The position numbers and the translations under genes are program-made. Source: Enoplolaimus lenunculus (lineage: Eukaryota; Nematoda; Enoplea; Enoplida; Thoracostomopsidae). Taken from it: 64,000 bases of DNA. Under the pieces are notes generated by a model, which saw only the letters and a program-made list of their open reading frames with translations, did no database searches and had not been told where the DNA came from. Location of the stretch: contig JASANG010003778.1 of the NCBI GenBank assembly GCA_030248215.1, positions 1 through 64,000 of the forward strand, read 5' to 3'. This document shows, piece after piece, positions 25,801 through 35,881 of this stretch (positions are counted from its first letter, which is position 1; every line of letters begins with the position of its first letter).

Positions 25801-28800
25801 TGCATTTTCTAGCATTTACTAACCTGCGTTTCAGTTCACAACTAACTTCGTTTAAAGCGTTTTGAAAGAAGTTTGGAACACGCAAAACATTTTCAATACC
25901 GTTCTATGTTTGACATAATTTCAACGCTAAGAAATGAACCAAGCCTTACTTGACCGGGCCGGAATTTCGCATCGAACTCCTCCAAAACCGGTAGGACATT
26001 TGCATCGTGAACAACGATTTGGGTCAATGTAACCGTCGTGTTCACATATGATATTCGCTCTACCACAAACATCTAAAATACCCTTCCCGGCATAAAATCG
26101 AACAAGCTAACCCACTCGTCAAAACCACTCTACTTAAAATACTTTAGTTATATTTTACTATTTTAAGTATAAGTGAACTAAATATTGAGTAAATCTTTGT
26201 TTAAATAACGTAAATAAGTAAAACTATTGCTGTCGTTTCCTGATTAATTAAGTAAATGTAAAGCTAAGGATTTTGTGTTTGCTTAAAATTAAGTAACAGT
26301 TTGCCAAACACCATAGTAAGTAAAACCGACACTTAATTCGACAACAGTTTCACATAATTTTAAGCATATTTTCTTAATGAGCGAAGCAGAAGTTTTTAAT
26401 TTGCGTGCTACAAACTCGTTTTTCATTTGTCTGCTACAAACTCGCATTAAAAATAAATACACTGCAAAAAATGATGAGTCAAATTGACTCATTCCGAAAT
26501 AAGCTCTACGGCACTACACAAACTGAGTAAAATTCGACTCCGCCAGAGTCAAACGTGTGACTCAGTGACTCGAATTTGACTCAGTTTGTGTAGTCCCGTA
26601 GAGCCTGTTTTTTGGGAGAGCATCAATTTGACTCACCATTTTTTGCAGTGTCGGTTTGGAGGAGAACTTTATAGTTTTTTAAATGTTTTAAAAATATCTA
26701 CAAATCACGTTTAATGATATTAGAAACACATTTTACGTCACTAAAATGTTTAATTTTGTTACGCAACTATCAATTTATTGTGACTAACCTTGACAATAAA
26801 GTCGATTTGCTTGCTTGACGTCTACAAACGACAATTCTTTTCGTTGCCCAATTGTATACTGATAATTTTTATCACGTGTTACTATTGTATTCTTGCCGTT
26901 TGCGCTGAATGCCTAAAAACAAATTTATAAGTATTTTTTCACTTTATAAAACACTGGAATAAACGTAATGAAATTGTAAGATTTTCTCCATATTTTGGCA
27001 AATTCAATTGCGACCGAACGGTTTGTATTTCACGATTTGTATTCCAAATAAACCTGATATGGAGAGTTAACGTCAGCGCATGTTTGATGAGTTGTTGCTT
27101 TTAAGTTAGCTAAACTGAAAACCATATTTTAAAGCATGCGTCACAGGGTACAACCGAAAGTCTGCCTTCAGCTTCGGCTCCCACGCTACAATATTGAGGA
27201 AAAAATTGCCGAGACTTCGTAAAAAGTGAGCAGAAAATAGAAAGATTTAACAGCACTTTACGGATATTTGCTAAAATTAGCAAATTAAACTTCATTTTAA
27301 CTACCAAATTTTGCCTCAACTCTGGTTTTACACACAAAAAAGTATTTCAGAATTTATTCAGAAAAGTGTTTTCTGTGGCGAATCTGAAGTTTTGCTGATA
27401 TTTAAGACTATTTCAAAACGTTTTCTGAAAAAATTTCTGTTATAACAGAAATACTTTTCAAGCGCACCTTGCTAATCATATTTCTCAAATGTAAGAAATT
27501 TTTTCTTAAATAGCAGAAATATTATTTTGAGTGTACCTCCGACTCCGGCACCGGAGTAATTTGCTGACCTGTTGATCTCAGGTTTCGGTATTATTCACCT
27601 TCACTAGCACCCTAGCGTGTAGCTTCATTCGCCAGTTAGAAATATATTTACAAACAGAAAATGTGTATAGCGGAGGTGACGTCCCCACTATAACAGGCTA
27701 TACATGTCTAAGAATGAATATTTCGAGCAATGACGCGAACTATTTTGTTTCTATTCAAACAACCAAGTTTGATATAAGGGATATATCACCCTAAACTTCC
27801 CGGAGACTTCAAAAGGGCACCTGTACAGGTTGTTAAATAAACCGTAAACGTCAAAAATTATTTCGCTCGCTACGCTCACTACAAAACTTTCTCTCAAAAT
27901 GAAATCCTGGTACCACCCAAGGTGCTTAATCAATTTGCTTTGGTTATTAAATCTATCCGCTCCATAAACTCAAACCAAATCAGGTTGATAAACATACTTT
28001 GCTACCATAATGCATAATCGAACCTAAGTCGTATGGTTGACCCACAAAATCCGTGTCTGACAGTGTATTTACCTAGAAATTAGTAAAATTTAAAAATGTA
28101 GATTCACAGTTGAATTTTTATTAATTTTTAATTTTATAATCCGACAACAAATTGGCTCGCTCGCTATTAAGCTGAAGGTGCTCGCAATGTTGGGCAAATA
28201 TAAACTTGCCCTGTCTTAAAATTAGCAAGGCTGTGTAGAGTAAAGGATACTGTGGTTCTTCAAACGGTACCCAACCTGTTATTTGGTTTAACAGACTGTG
28301 ATTTATTTTTAATTCTCGCCACGCCAGCTGTTACCCGACACTCTTATTTTTTCTATCTGGTAGACAATATTGACTTCCTCCGAAGCTTTCTTATTGATTG
28401 CCATGTCCGTTAATAGAAACTGAACTAATCAATAGTGAACGGTTAGCCTTTCCAGCTCCAGGTATTATTAGTTTCAATGGTTCCGAGAAAATTGTGTCGC
28501 AGACGCACAAATACTAAAATCCTTGCCTGAAAATTACCCGCACTTCCGACTATGACGTTATCATAATCGATTTCAATAAATTTATCTCGATCCGGTCGAG
28601 ATTGTTCGTGCCAAAAACCGAGCGAATGTCCAATTTCATGAGCAACAATTCCTCGAGTTCCGCATCCGTATCCAATTGACACTCCTTGCCGGCCGCCACT
28701 ACGGCCAACTGTTGAGTAGCATCTGTAGTAAAATTACACCTGTAGCGAACCAATTTGAAATAGAAGACCCCAAAAATTTTCTAGGAAAACCGTGCGGCCT

Positions 28801-31800
28801 TTTTTTGCATAGCTTATAAGTTGGGTCAAACGAGTTCTGAAAGAACAACGAAGATTTTACACACAAAAAAGTATTCCTGAATTTATTCCAAAAAGTATTT
28901 TCAGTGCAACAAAACTGAAACGTTTTTCTAATATTTAAAACAATTTTTCTAAAACAATCCGGACAACGTTTATTTTGAAACTTTATTTCCAAACTTTTTT
29001 GAAAACTTTTCTGTTATAACAGAAATACTTTTCAAGTGCACCTTGCTAAATCGTATTTCTTAAATGTAAGAAATTTTTTTAAATATCAGAAATATTATTT
29101 GGAGTGTAGAGGCCACTTAACACTAGCCTGCCGACACTACAGCCTAAAGTTGAATAACATATCTATTAAATTGAGGTTTTTAACCAACTCACTCATGACG
29201 TCATAAGCGCAGCAAAATCCTGTCAAAGTAGACATAGGGTATTTCATAGCCAATAGGTTTTCAGAAGTGCGAAACTTTTTCTAGATGAGTTATGTAAATG
29301 TCACCAAGATACAGTATGTAATCTGTCATACCGAATCTTCTAATTGGCAAAATATCTGTCGCATATTAACATCAACGTTGCTTAATTTTGATCTGCAACA
29401 AAATTTAATAATAGTCGCAAACTCTCACCCTTGTCCTGAAAAGAAATTTAAATGGTCATCCATTTGGTTACTGACACCTTCAGTAAACTGTAGACATGTT
29501 TCTGCAGTCCAATGTTCTATCGCATCTTTGATGGCTTGTCTTGCCGCTGGATCTATAAGATAAAAAAAATTTTGAAAATATACTTTAATATACTTAAGAC
29601 AGCCCATGTTACTCTAATGGGCGTCCAGGTTACTGGTGGGTGTATAAAAGCGTAGGATTAGATTCTACACACAAAAAATTATTTCTGAATTTATTCTGAA
29701 AAATATTTTCTGTGGCATATATAACATGTTTTTCTGAAATTTAAGACAATTTTTCAAAATCAACTGCAAAACGTTTATTTTCTGACTTTCTTTCAAAACT
29801 TTTCTGAAATATTTGCTGATATAACACAAATACTTTTCAAGTGCAACTTCCTAATCATATTTCTTAAATGTAAGAAATTTTTTCTTAAATATCAGAAATA
29901 TTATTTTGAGTGTAGATTACATTTTTTGTTTAGGCTTAGGCTTAGGCTTAGGCTTAGGAATACGCTTAATCTACCGTTACGCCCCTTAAAGTAGCATTGG
30001 CCCGTAAGACAAATAACTTTAAGTCATATTCAATGTTCAAATTTTTCGAGCAAAAACGTGAACGTGCACCTTGCATGTGCAAATTCGGTAACAAAAACTT
30101 TGAAGTTTTCGCAGTTGCAAAAATGTCATTGAAATTCATGCTATTAAATTTAATTAGCATTTGAGAACGCCGTTGAATGTAGCTTGAAATTATTGCACTT
30201 GAATTTTGATTGGCCAACCTGAAACTTGAATTAATTCAAATATCAAACTTGTTTGACACTGCGCAGCGTACGGCGAGGTTGACTGCACTAATTTTGCACC
30301 TACTGAGTACTAAACAGGAATTGCAGACATTGAAAGCAGTTTCAAGTCAACAAGTTTCGAGTCTATAGCGTTCTTCGCGCGTCATGCAGTGAAACTTGCA
30401 GCTGCAAGTTTTGTTCGTAAGTTCATTGGTTCATGCTGAAAAACTTGCACGCGTGAACATTCTGAACCTTGACATGAAAGTATGTGAATTAATTTGCTGA
30501 TCACTGCTACAAACATCAAACGTATACTATAGTTTATCACTGCAGTCAATGATCATAAATGATTTCAACTTGCAATTAGTTCCATGCTTTCTTCATCATG
30601 AGTAAATTGCCGCTGCCATAATGAATTTTCGAACGAAGCTTGCAGCTGCAAGTTCCATCCACAAGAAACATTCTCGCTTAAAGAAGGCTTTGCACGAAAT
30701 TTGTCGACTTGAAAACGCTTTCATATAGTAAATTTCAACAATGCTCAAAGATTATAAAACTTCTCCGCCGTTGACTGCAAAATATCAAATAAAGTTGTTT
30801 GCTGTTTTAGTTCATTCAAGCTTATGTATAAATTCATAAACGTCGGATTACTGCAGAACCACATGAGAACATGGGTTTGACCAATCAAAATACTGGTTTT
30901 TGCTGGAAACGAGCAAGTTTTTGCTGAAATAATTTGCATGTTGTAATAGGACTTAACTCGTTAAAGCCCTATTCACACGTGCAAGTTTTTGCTGAGAGAA
31001 ATGAATTTATGTGTCACACGTGCAAGTTTTTGCTGCGAGAAATGAATTTATGTGAAAAATTTGCAGACCACTGCAATAAATATCAAACATAACCTATAAT
31101 CTATCAGTTTAGCCAATAATGATGAATGAATTCGACTTGCAAGACTGTTCATGCCTACGAGTTAATTCTTCGCGTATATTGATCATGAATAAATTGCAGC
31201 TGCAAATTCTTCGAACGAATTTTTCAAAAAAGTTGCAGCTGCAAGTTTCAGTTGCAGGAAACATTCATGCCAAAGTAGGTTATACTCGAAATATGTTGAC
31301 TTGAAAAAGTTTTATTGCGATGCAATCTTTATTTAATGCTTAAAAATTTAAAACTAGTCCCATTACTTTCGCCATCGGCTGCGAAATATCAAACAAGTCA
31401 GATATTTGAATTAATTCACACTTCTTGAATAAATTCAATAAGTCTGAATTATTTCATAAGGCGCTCAGCAACATGTTTTCTGATTGGCCAATGATAATGC
31501 AAGTGCAAAAAATTCCAGCGATTTGCGACGGCGTTCACACATGCGAATTAATTTCAATCACATGAATTCTAATGAATAATTTGCAGCTGCAAGAACTTCA
31601 AATCAGCTTTGTGACCAAACTTGCAAATGCAAGTTGCACGTGCAAGTTTTTGCTGCAAAAACTTGCTTGTGTGAATAGGGCTTTACTATTGTCATAGTAT
31701 TCTCGTAAGCTAATATCATTTTTTTAATGTATCATTTGAATGTTGGTTGTTTTAAAACAAACAATCTACGCAAAAACGAATGGTTCAGTGGCTTAATTAA

Positions 31801-34800
31801 AAATTTACTTTAAAAATTAATAGCATATTTTGAAAAGTATTAAAAATTATAAATATGACATGAATTAATGCAATTTTATAACATCGATATATATTGTTAA
31901 TTTGTCACAAGTTTCCTACCTAAATCCGGTTCAATCGTATACGGAACCAGTTTACTTTGCCAACGCAAAGACACGTCGGACGTCACCTTTCTGGTTCGTC
32001 TCCGTTGCGTTGTACTACGATTATAGTTATCTAAGAGCGAATCGAATTGTTTGGGAGTCAAAATTATGTCACCTTGGTATTTAATCAGTTCTAAAATAAA
32101 ATTAGTACTATAGCAAAGCAGACGAAATTTTTCATTCGAGAATATAAATTAATGGATGTGTAGCCTGAGCGAAAAAATAATCCTACTGTGGTGACCCGAA
32201 TACGAGAGGATGCCATAAGATGGGTCTCCATTTTGAGTCCTAATCAATAGGAGTCTGTATCTCTAGTTTGAGTCCGTTTGTGGATCGAATCCATAAGCTC
32301 TAATTAGAGTTCATGAAAGAATCCATAAGCTCTAATTAGAGTTCATGAAAGAATCCATAAGCTCTAATTATAGTTCATGAAAGAATCCATAAGCTCTAAT
32401 TAGAGTTCATGAAAGAATCCATAAGCTCTAATTAGAGTTCATGAAAGAATCCATAAGCTCTAATTAGAGTTCATGAAAGAATCCATAAGCTCTAATTAGA
32501 GTTCATGAAAGAATCCATAAGCTCTAATTAGAGTTCATGAAAGAATCCATAAGCTCTAATTAGAGTTCATGAAAGAATCCATAAGCTCTAATTAGAGTTC
32601 AAGAAAGAATCCATAAGCTCTAATTAGAGTTCATGAAAGAATCCATAACCTCTAATTAGAGTTCATGAAAGAATCCATAAGCTCTAATTAGAGTTCATGA
32701 AAGAATCCATAAGCTCTAATTAGAGTTCATGAAAGAATCCATAAGCTCTAATTAGAGTTCATGAAAGAATCCATAAGCTCTAATTAGAGTTCATGAAAGA
32801 ATCCATAAGCTCTAATTAGAGTTCATGAAAGAATCCATAAGCTCTAATTAGAGTTCATGAAAGAGACCAAAGCACAATAATGGCCTATACTTGTCAAGTA
32901 TGTAATTAGACACTCACATAACGCGCATAAACGTTATTTACATATAGATAAACTTTAAAAACCAATGGCAATCAGGAAAATCAGTGGCGCCCAAAGATAG
33001 AATATAAGTTGAATTAAAAATAAATAAGAGTCCGTAACCCAATAACAGGGGGGCACCATGTGGAGAGGCAAACTAATCATCAGTCCTGCTCGTTCGGATC
33101 ACCATAGTACGAGTGATACCTGACGTGTTTTGTACCAAAATCAATCATATGTCAAAAGGATGACAGTGTTGAAAACAATAGATAAAGGGTGCAGTACCAT
33201 AAGAGACGCTCCCCTTTAATTTTATTTCAGATATCCAAGTAATTCTTTGCTCAAACGTACTCGACCTATTGGAGATTTTTACTATTTTTCTCTATGATAC
33301 CACGAGCGAACACTGTAAATTCCAGTGAGTTGATTAATCAATTCAACTAGCGTGTTGGTGATTTCTGAATTCATACCAGTAAACGTTAACTCAGTCGCAG
33401 TTGAGTTTATGCTCACTCTGAGTTGAGTTGACTCTGGGTGAGTGGGTTAATTAACTCAGAATGAATTGAATCAACTCAAGTTACTGAGTTCTGAAAGTTT
33501 TAACTCAGACTGAGTGATTAAATTCATTGTGAGTTAAAATCAACTCACTGAAATTTACAGTGTAGCTAAATAGCTTCGCTAGCGTGCGTAGTGAGCGATT
33601 AACATTTTGTTTAACCTCTTGAAATTAGCAAATTATATTAAAGCATGTAAGAACGTCGTATACTCGTCTGTTCAGAAGTTTCAGAAAGTTAACCTCTCAT
33701 TGCTCTTTGCGTACTATTTTGCATAATACAGTTTTGAAGTTTTACCAAATGGTGACGATTTTGACAACTCCGAATACTCATCGGTATCTGCTGGAATGTT
33801 TTCCATGTTATCACGCTAAAAATAATTATACGCTGCAAAAAATGGTGAGTCAAGTTGACTCTCCGCCGAAATATGTTCTACGTGACTACAAAAATGAGTT
33901 AAATTCGACTCCGCCAGAGTCAAACATGCGAGTCAGTGAGTCGAATTTGACTGTGACGGAGTCGAATTTGACTTTTAGTTTGTGTAGTTCCGTAGGGCCT
34001 GTTTCAGAGAGAGTCAATTTGACTCACCATTTTTGCAGTGTAGCTATTTGTTTAAATTCAGAATTTAAGGAAGCAGTCAACATCTCACCGAAATAGGCTC
34101 TACGGGACTACACAAACTGAGTTAAATTCGACTCCGAGAGAGTCAAACATGCGATTCGTTTGGCAAATTATAAAGCGGTTGTGCAACGTTGTTTCGCGGT
34201 GCATCAGCGGGCCTTTACCAGCTCAATCTGCCAAGTGTTCCCAAACAACTTAAAGCCGGGCATGCAGTTGAAATAACAACCTTACAATAGGGGCTGGAAC
34301 TTACCTAACGGGTCAAGACTTTTCAAGGGTGGACATAGCCAACCTGGCAATCTCAGATTACAGGTCTGGTGTCATCTGTTCCACAGTTACAAACAACACA
34401 GAAAATACCCGTGGTATTTACTCGTTCAGACGATCCACGAATATTTGGATAATGTTCGCGAAGCATTTTGTTCAACTCGATCAGTCGAATTCGATATTCG
34501 TTCGGTTCGTAAAACGCAAACTGTTGTCTGAGTTCATTTTCAAGCTAAAACTAAAAACACTTAATTGGAATCAAAAATTAATATAAACATTAACTCTTTT
34601 TTGCGAGCAACGATCAAACTTGTTTTAGTGAGAACAAATACAGTTAAATTTATCATGCAAGTTTAAAATTTAAAAGTTTGAACTATTTAAACCGGTACTG
34701 TAGTGACCCGAATAAGAGGGGGTCCCGATTTTGGGTCCCAATTAATACGAGTCCGTATCCCTAATAAGAGTGCGTAAGCGGATAGAGTCCCTAAATCCTA

Positions 34801-35881
34801 ATTAGAGGCCATGAAGGTCAGTGATTCCTAATTGTAGTGAATAAATGATACCAGGACCAAATAAAATTGAGTTCGAATCTGTAAAGCGTACTTAAATTTT
34901 GGAAGTGGATTCCTAAGTATAACCTTGTATTATCGCTCAAGCTGTTGCAACAAGACAAATAAACGTTTAATTCAACGGATAGTTGCAGTACCGGATAGAT
35001 ATCAGTGACGAAGGTGGGCGGAGCGTGAGCTAAATATAATCAACAGTCCGTAACCTAATAATAGGGGGAGGGGCACCCTCTGGAGAGGCCAAACAACTGT
35101 TTTGGTCTTTGTTCAAGCGGGTTTACGTCTACTGTATTGACCCGAATAATAGGGGGGTAATAAGAGGGGGTCCCCATTTTTGGTCCGAATCAATAGGAGT
35201 CCGTATCGCTAATAAGAGTCCGTAAGTGGATAGAGCCCCTACACCCTAATTAGAGTCCATAAATGTCAATTAACCCTAATTGTTGCGCATAAATGACTCC
35301 AGGACCAAATAATTTGAGTTCGAAACTTTAAAGCGTAATTAAATTTTGAAAGTACATTCCTAAGTATAACCTTGTATTATCGCTCAAGCTGTTGCAACAA
35401 GACAAATAAACGTTTAATTCAACGGATAGTTGCAGTACCGGATAGATATCAGTGACGAAGGTGGGCGGAGCGTGAGCTAAATATAATCAACAGTCCGTAA
35501 CCTAATAATAGGGGAGAAGCACCCTCTGGAGAGGCCAAACAAATATCAGTCCCCCTCTTATTCGGATCACTACAGTAAATATAGCCGAAAATCTTACTGC
35601 AAAAAGTTTGCTTTATGAATATTTTTCATTTTAGCTCCGACATTACTTATGACTATAAGATTCAATCAAGGTCCTAGAATGGTTTGCGGTTACCGTAAGA
35701 GCCCAGAGCCCTAAGGGTTATTAACCAGCACAAGTATTCATTAAAAGGTATGCAGCATATATTTAATCTGAGACTATTTGTGGCCAGAACAGTACAAATT
35801 GATGCTAACATTTGATAATCCTGACAGCGCACAGGTCAAGACGAGCACAGATGATATAAGTATGCGGTTAAAATAAGGCAT
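14641..35881 (-). CDS. Secreted astacin metalloprotease: prodomain-astacin-EGF-CUB-TSP1-ShKT x4-tail
   Basis: Exons, 5' to 3' on the minus strand: 35810-35881, 34409-34544, 31920-32090, 29429-29552, 28527-28722, 27998-28072, 26789-26912, 25950-26072, 25376-25473, 24463-24578, 23000-23121, 22081-22237, 20763-20944, 20110-20334, 19004-19141, 18436-18570, 17845-18009, 16700-16808, 16145-16183, 14641-14941. Every junction keeps phase, giving 935 residues if all are joined. Alternative stops inside the third and fourth ShKT exons would give 733 or 788. Signal peptide at about 1-20; prodomain with the QGDIILT motif (75-81); protease from about 105 with zinc motif [11 protein letters not shown] (196-206) and Met-turn MHY (253-255); EGF about 300-340; CUB 343-452; TSP1 about 460-520; four ShKT domains 583-770; RRKR site at 796-799; C-terminal CC-x8-C. 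EGF-CUB-TSP1 is the layout of nematode NAS-36/37-type moulting proteases. The first 14 exons are very secure; the last five are less so. Confidence 0.85.
14936..15228 (-). repeat. Four tandem 72-bp copies of the 3' splice-site region before the last astacin exon
   Basis: A 72-bp unit repeats four times. Read on the minus strand, each copy ends in tttgacaatttcag and is followed by TCAACTAG; candidate acceptors fall just above 14941, 15013, 15085 and 15157. The unit length is a multiple of three and the frame is open through all copies. Use of an upstream acceptor would therefore add 24, 48 or 72 in-frame residues (repeat [20 protein letters not shown] plus SQLA) instead of breaking the protein. 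Each unit also contains a GTACCTGG donor-like site. Confidence 0.85.
15410..15753. mobile_element. TIR element family E, reverse copy, truncated
   Basis: Right end tattcgggtcacaacag is intact; the interior is the inverse of the 9.2-kb copy; the left TIR is missing. Confidence 0.7.
15848..16013. mobile_element. Short TIR element (GGGGCCGTAGCC)
   Basis: ggggccgtagcc and inverse ggctacgggcc; the interior is rich in ggggggg and agcccccc. A related fragment lies at 18640-18812. Confidence 0.6.
16225..16350. mobile_element. Repeat with TGTACCACCGGGCG motif, copy 1
   Basis: Shares ttggccgac and aaatgtcccaccgggcgtt-type sequence with 62.2 kb; explains the minus ORF here. Confidence 0.5.
16411..16680 (-). 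mobile_element. TIR element with tRNA-like cargo, family F, copy 3
   Basis: ttaaccctttctcacatgaa and aatgtgagaaggggtt ends; 20 bases beyond astacin tail exon 16700-16808. Confidence 0.8.
17837..20334 (-). CDS. Astacin gene exons 14-17: four tandem ShKT domain exons
   Basis: Four exons each encode one six-cysteine ShKT domain: 20110-20334 (CFDIDKKNC...CSESCGIC), 19004-19141 (CTDKHEKC...CPVSCVSC), 18436-18570 (CVDTVRNC...CAVSCNTC) and 17845-18009 (CADTNTQC...CAKSCDSC). All start and end in phase 1, so they can be duplicated or skipped without breaking the frame. The third and fourth can also be read on to in-frame TAA stops (18428-18430 and 17837-17839). Both stops lie directly after a GGTRCATAA sequence whose GT is the inferred donor. 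These donors are weak, so alternative last exons are a real possibility. Confidence 0.8.
18640..18812. mobile_element. Repeat fragment related to the GGGGCCGTAGCC element
   Basis: Contains aaaaacttttagcccccaaa and gtttgctacatggcc, as in the 15.9-kb element; it lies between the second and third ShKT exons. Confidence 0.45.
19872..20052. mobile_element. TTAGGC-cargo TIR element, family A, copy 3
   Basis: Starts gggcccacgttac and repeats gggcccatgttac 19 bases on, then TTAGGC runs and acattggcc. It lies 58 bases beyond the first ShKT exon. Confidence 0.75.
20763..22237 (-). CDS. Astacin gene exons 12-13: TSP1 domain and linker
   Basis: Exon 12 (22081-22237) holds the tryptophan ladder [17 protein letters not shown] and [14 protein letters not shown]; exon 13 (20763-20944) completes the module with [13 protein letters not shown]. 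The junction falls inside the TSP1 domain in phase 2. The rest of exon 13 is a basic linker with two further cysteines ([17 protein letters not shown]). In the C. elegans subgroup-V astacins I know of, TSP1 is the last domain; here ShKT exons follow. Confidence 0.9.
20985..21212. mobile_element. TA-inserted MITE family, reverse and truncated copy
   Basis: Inverse of the same family (right end acttttttgtgcgtg); the distal terminal part is missing on the left. Confidence 0.6.
21720..21929. mobile_element. Foldback MITE, family C, copy 2
   Basis: Same terminal cactgcaaaaaatggtg and interior GAGTCAAATTTGACTC palindromes; lies in an intron of the astacin gene. Confidence 0.75.
22325..22500. mobile_element. 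TTAGGC-cargo TIR element, family B, copy 2
   Basis: gggccgtaacagtagtataa, CCTAAG runs, agtctaaagcttaagcttac core, then gttccgcccctagaatttat. Confidence 0.65.
23000..26072 (-). CDS. Astacin gene exons 8-11: EGF-like and CUB domains
   Basis: Exon 8 (25950-26072) encodes a six-cysteine EGF-like module ([20 protein letters not shown], then [13 protein letters not shown]). Exons 9-11 (25376-25473, 24463-24578, 23000-23121) encode a CUB domain of the nematode NAS type: [45 protein letters not shown] and [10 protein letters not shown]. The CUB domain is split over three exons with phases 1, 0, 2 and 1. These domains normally set substrate or matrix targeting of the protease. Confidence 0.93.
23411..24371. 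mobile_element. TIR element family H, copy 2
   Basis: taaagccctactctcacgtg at the left and cacgtgtgaatagggctta at the right; interior phrases ttgcagctgcaag. In the astacin intron between CUB exons 10 and 11. Confidence 0.75.
24597..24800. mobile_element. TIR element with telomere-like cargo (related to A/B)
   Basis: Ends ggaccatgttaatta and its inverse taattaacatggacc enclose degenerate CCTAAG repeats; close to CUB exon 10. Confidence 0.6.
25125..25324. mobile_element. Foldback MITE, family C, copy 3
   Basis: Diverged ends (acttgcaaaaaatggtgagt and tttgcagtg); lies in the astacin intron just after CUB exon 9. Confidence 0.75.
26460..26650. mobile_element. Foldback MITE, family C, copy 4
   Basis: Ends cactgcaaaaaatgatgagt and ttttttgcagtg; TA on the left flank. 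In an astacin intron. Confidence 0.78.
26789..32090 (-). CDS. Astacin gene exons 3-7: end of prodomain and zinc protease domain
   Basis: Exon 3 (31920-32090) holds [11 protein letters not shown], a basic run TQRRRTRK that is the likely activation site, and the mature start [14 protein letters not shown]. Exon 4 (29429-29552) holds [16 protein letters not shown]. Exon 5 (28527-28722) holds [15 protein letters not shown] and [19 protein letters not shown]. Exon 6 (27998-28072) holds [16 protein letters not shown]. Exon 7 (26789-26912) holds [23 protein letters not shown] and NRLYC. The three zinc-ligand histidines, the catalytic Glu and the Met-turn are all present, so the enzyme should be active. 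The intron after exon 5 starts with GC, not GT. Confidence 0.95.
27331..27533. mobile_element. TA-inserted MITE (CACACAAAAAA family)
   Basis: Same ends as the 29.7-kb copy, TA on both sides; in an astacin intron. Confidence 0.78.
28073..28526 (-). other. GC-AG intron in the astacin catalytic domain
   Basis: The exon ends ...NFQ (CAG) and the intron begins GCAAGG at 28526, ending CTAG at 28073. Joining here gives [20 protein letters not shown], which matches the astacin fold exactly; no nearby GT donor does. GCAAGT-like donors are the usual minor GC-AG class. Confidence 0.75.
28860..29106. mobile_element. TA-inserted MITE (CACACAAAAAA family)
   Basis: Same ends, TA on both sides; in the astacin intron between exons 4 and 5. 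Confidence 0.78.
29602..30003. mobile_element. TTAGGC-cargo TIR element, family A, copy 4, split by another MITE
   Basis: Left part 29602-29667, right part 29913-30003; the interior motif tagattc/TAgattac is interrupted exactly at a TA by a different element. Confidence 0.8.
29668..29912. mobile_element. TA-inserted MITE (CACACAAAAAA family), copy nested in family A element
   Basis: Starts cacacaaaaaattatttctg and ends cagaaatattattttgagtg; the TA at the insertion site is duplicated (29666-29667, 29913-29914). This dates it as younger than its host element. Confidence 0.8.
30018..30955. mobile_element. TIR element family H, copy 3, diverged
   Basis: Outer ends are decayed (aagtcatattcaatgttcaa; tgtaataggacttaa) but the interior GCAGCTGCAAG phrases match. 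Confidence 0.5.
30962..31684. mobile_element. TIR element family H, copy 4
   Basis: taaagccctattcacacgtg and its inverse (tgtgtgaatagggcttta); directly abuts copy 3. Confidence 0.78.
32186..33108. mobile_element. TIR element family E, copy expanded by an internal satellite
   Basis: Ends ctgtggtgacccgaatac and cgttcggatcaccatag match family E, but the middle holds an 18-unit tandem array. Confidence 0.75.
32287..32866. repeat. 32-bp satellite, about 18 copies, inside a family E element
   Basis: Unit gaatccataagctctaatta followed by gagttcatgaaa, nearly identical between copies. It contains the palindrome CTCTAATTAGAG. The unit resembles a single phrase present once in other family E copies, so it grew within the element. 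Confidence 0.9.
33311..33562. mobile_element. Foldback MITE, family D (GAGTTGATT), copy 1
   Basis: Starts cactgtaaattccagtgagt and ends with the inverse (actgaaatttacagtg); the interior is built of GAGTTGATT/AACTCA motifs. Confidence 0.78.
33831..34160. mobile_element. Foldback MITE, family C, copy 5 plus an adjacent partial copy
   Basis: Complete copy 33831-34040 flanked by TA. A second partial arm (34084-34160) repeats the ccgaaataggctctacggga segment directly beside it, a sign of repeated insertion or slippage. Confidence 0.75.
34409..35881 (-). CDS. Astacin gene exons 1-2: signal peptide and early prodomain
   Basis: Exon 1 (35810-35881) encodes [20 protein letters not shown], a clear signal peptide, and ends at a moderate GTTAGC donor in phase 0. 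Exon 2 (34409-34544) encodes a charged helical prodomain stretch ([17 protein letters not shown] and following). Two donors are possible for exon 2: GTAAAT at 34421 and GTATTT at 34408. Only the second leaves phase 1, which exon 3 needs, so I use it. An acceptor-like TAATTGTAG lies about 21 bases before the ATG and could be a trans-splice site. Exon 1 is 1.3 kb from exon 2 and is the least secure of the first three exons. Confidence 0.65.
34698..35575. mobile_element. Two adjacent family E elements in tandem
   Basis: Copies at about 34698-35127 and 35132-35575 are in the same orientation and near-identical over long stretches (e.g. acggatagttgcagtaccgg in both). Recent duplication is likely. 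Confidence 0.75.

Noticed and set aside
32287-32866. CRISPR-like regular array
   Set aside because: The units are directly adjacent with no unique spacers, and the DNA is eukaryotic; it is a satellite.
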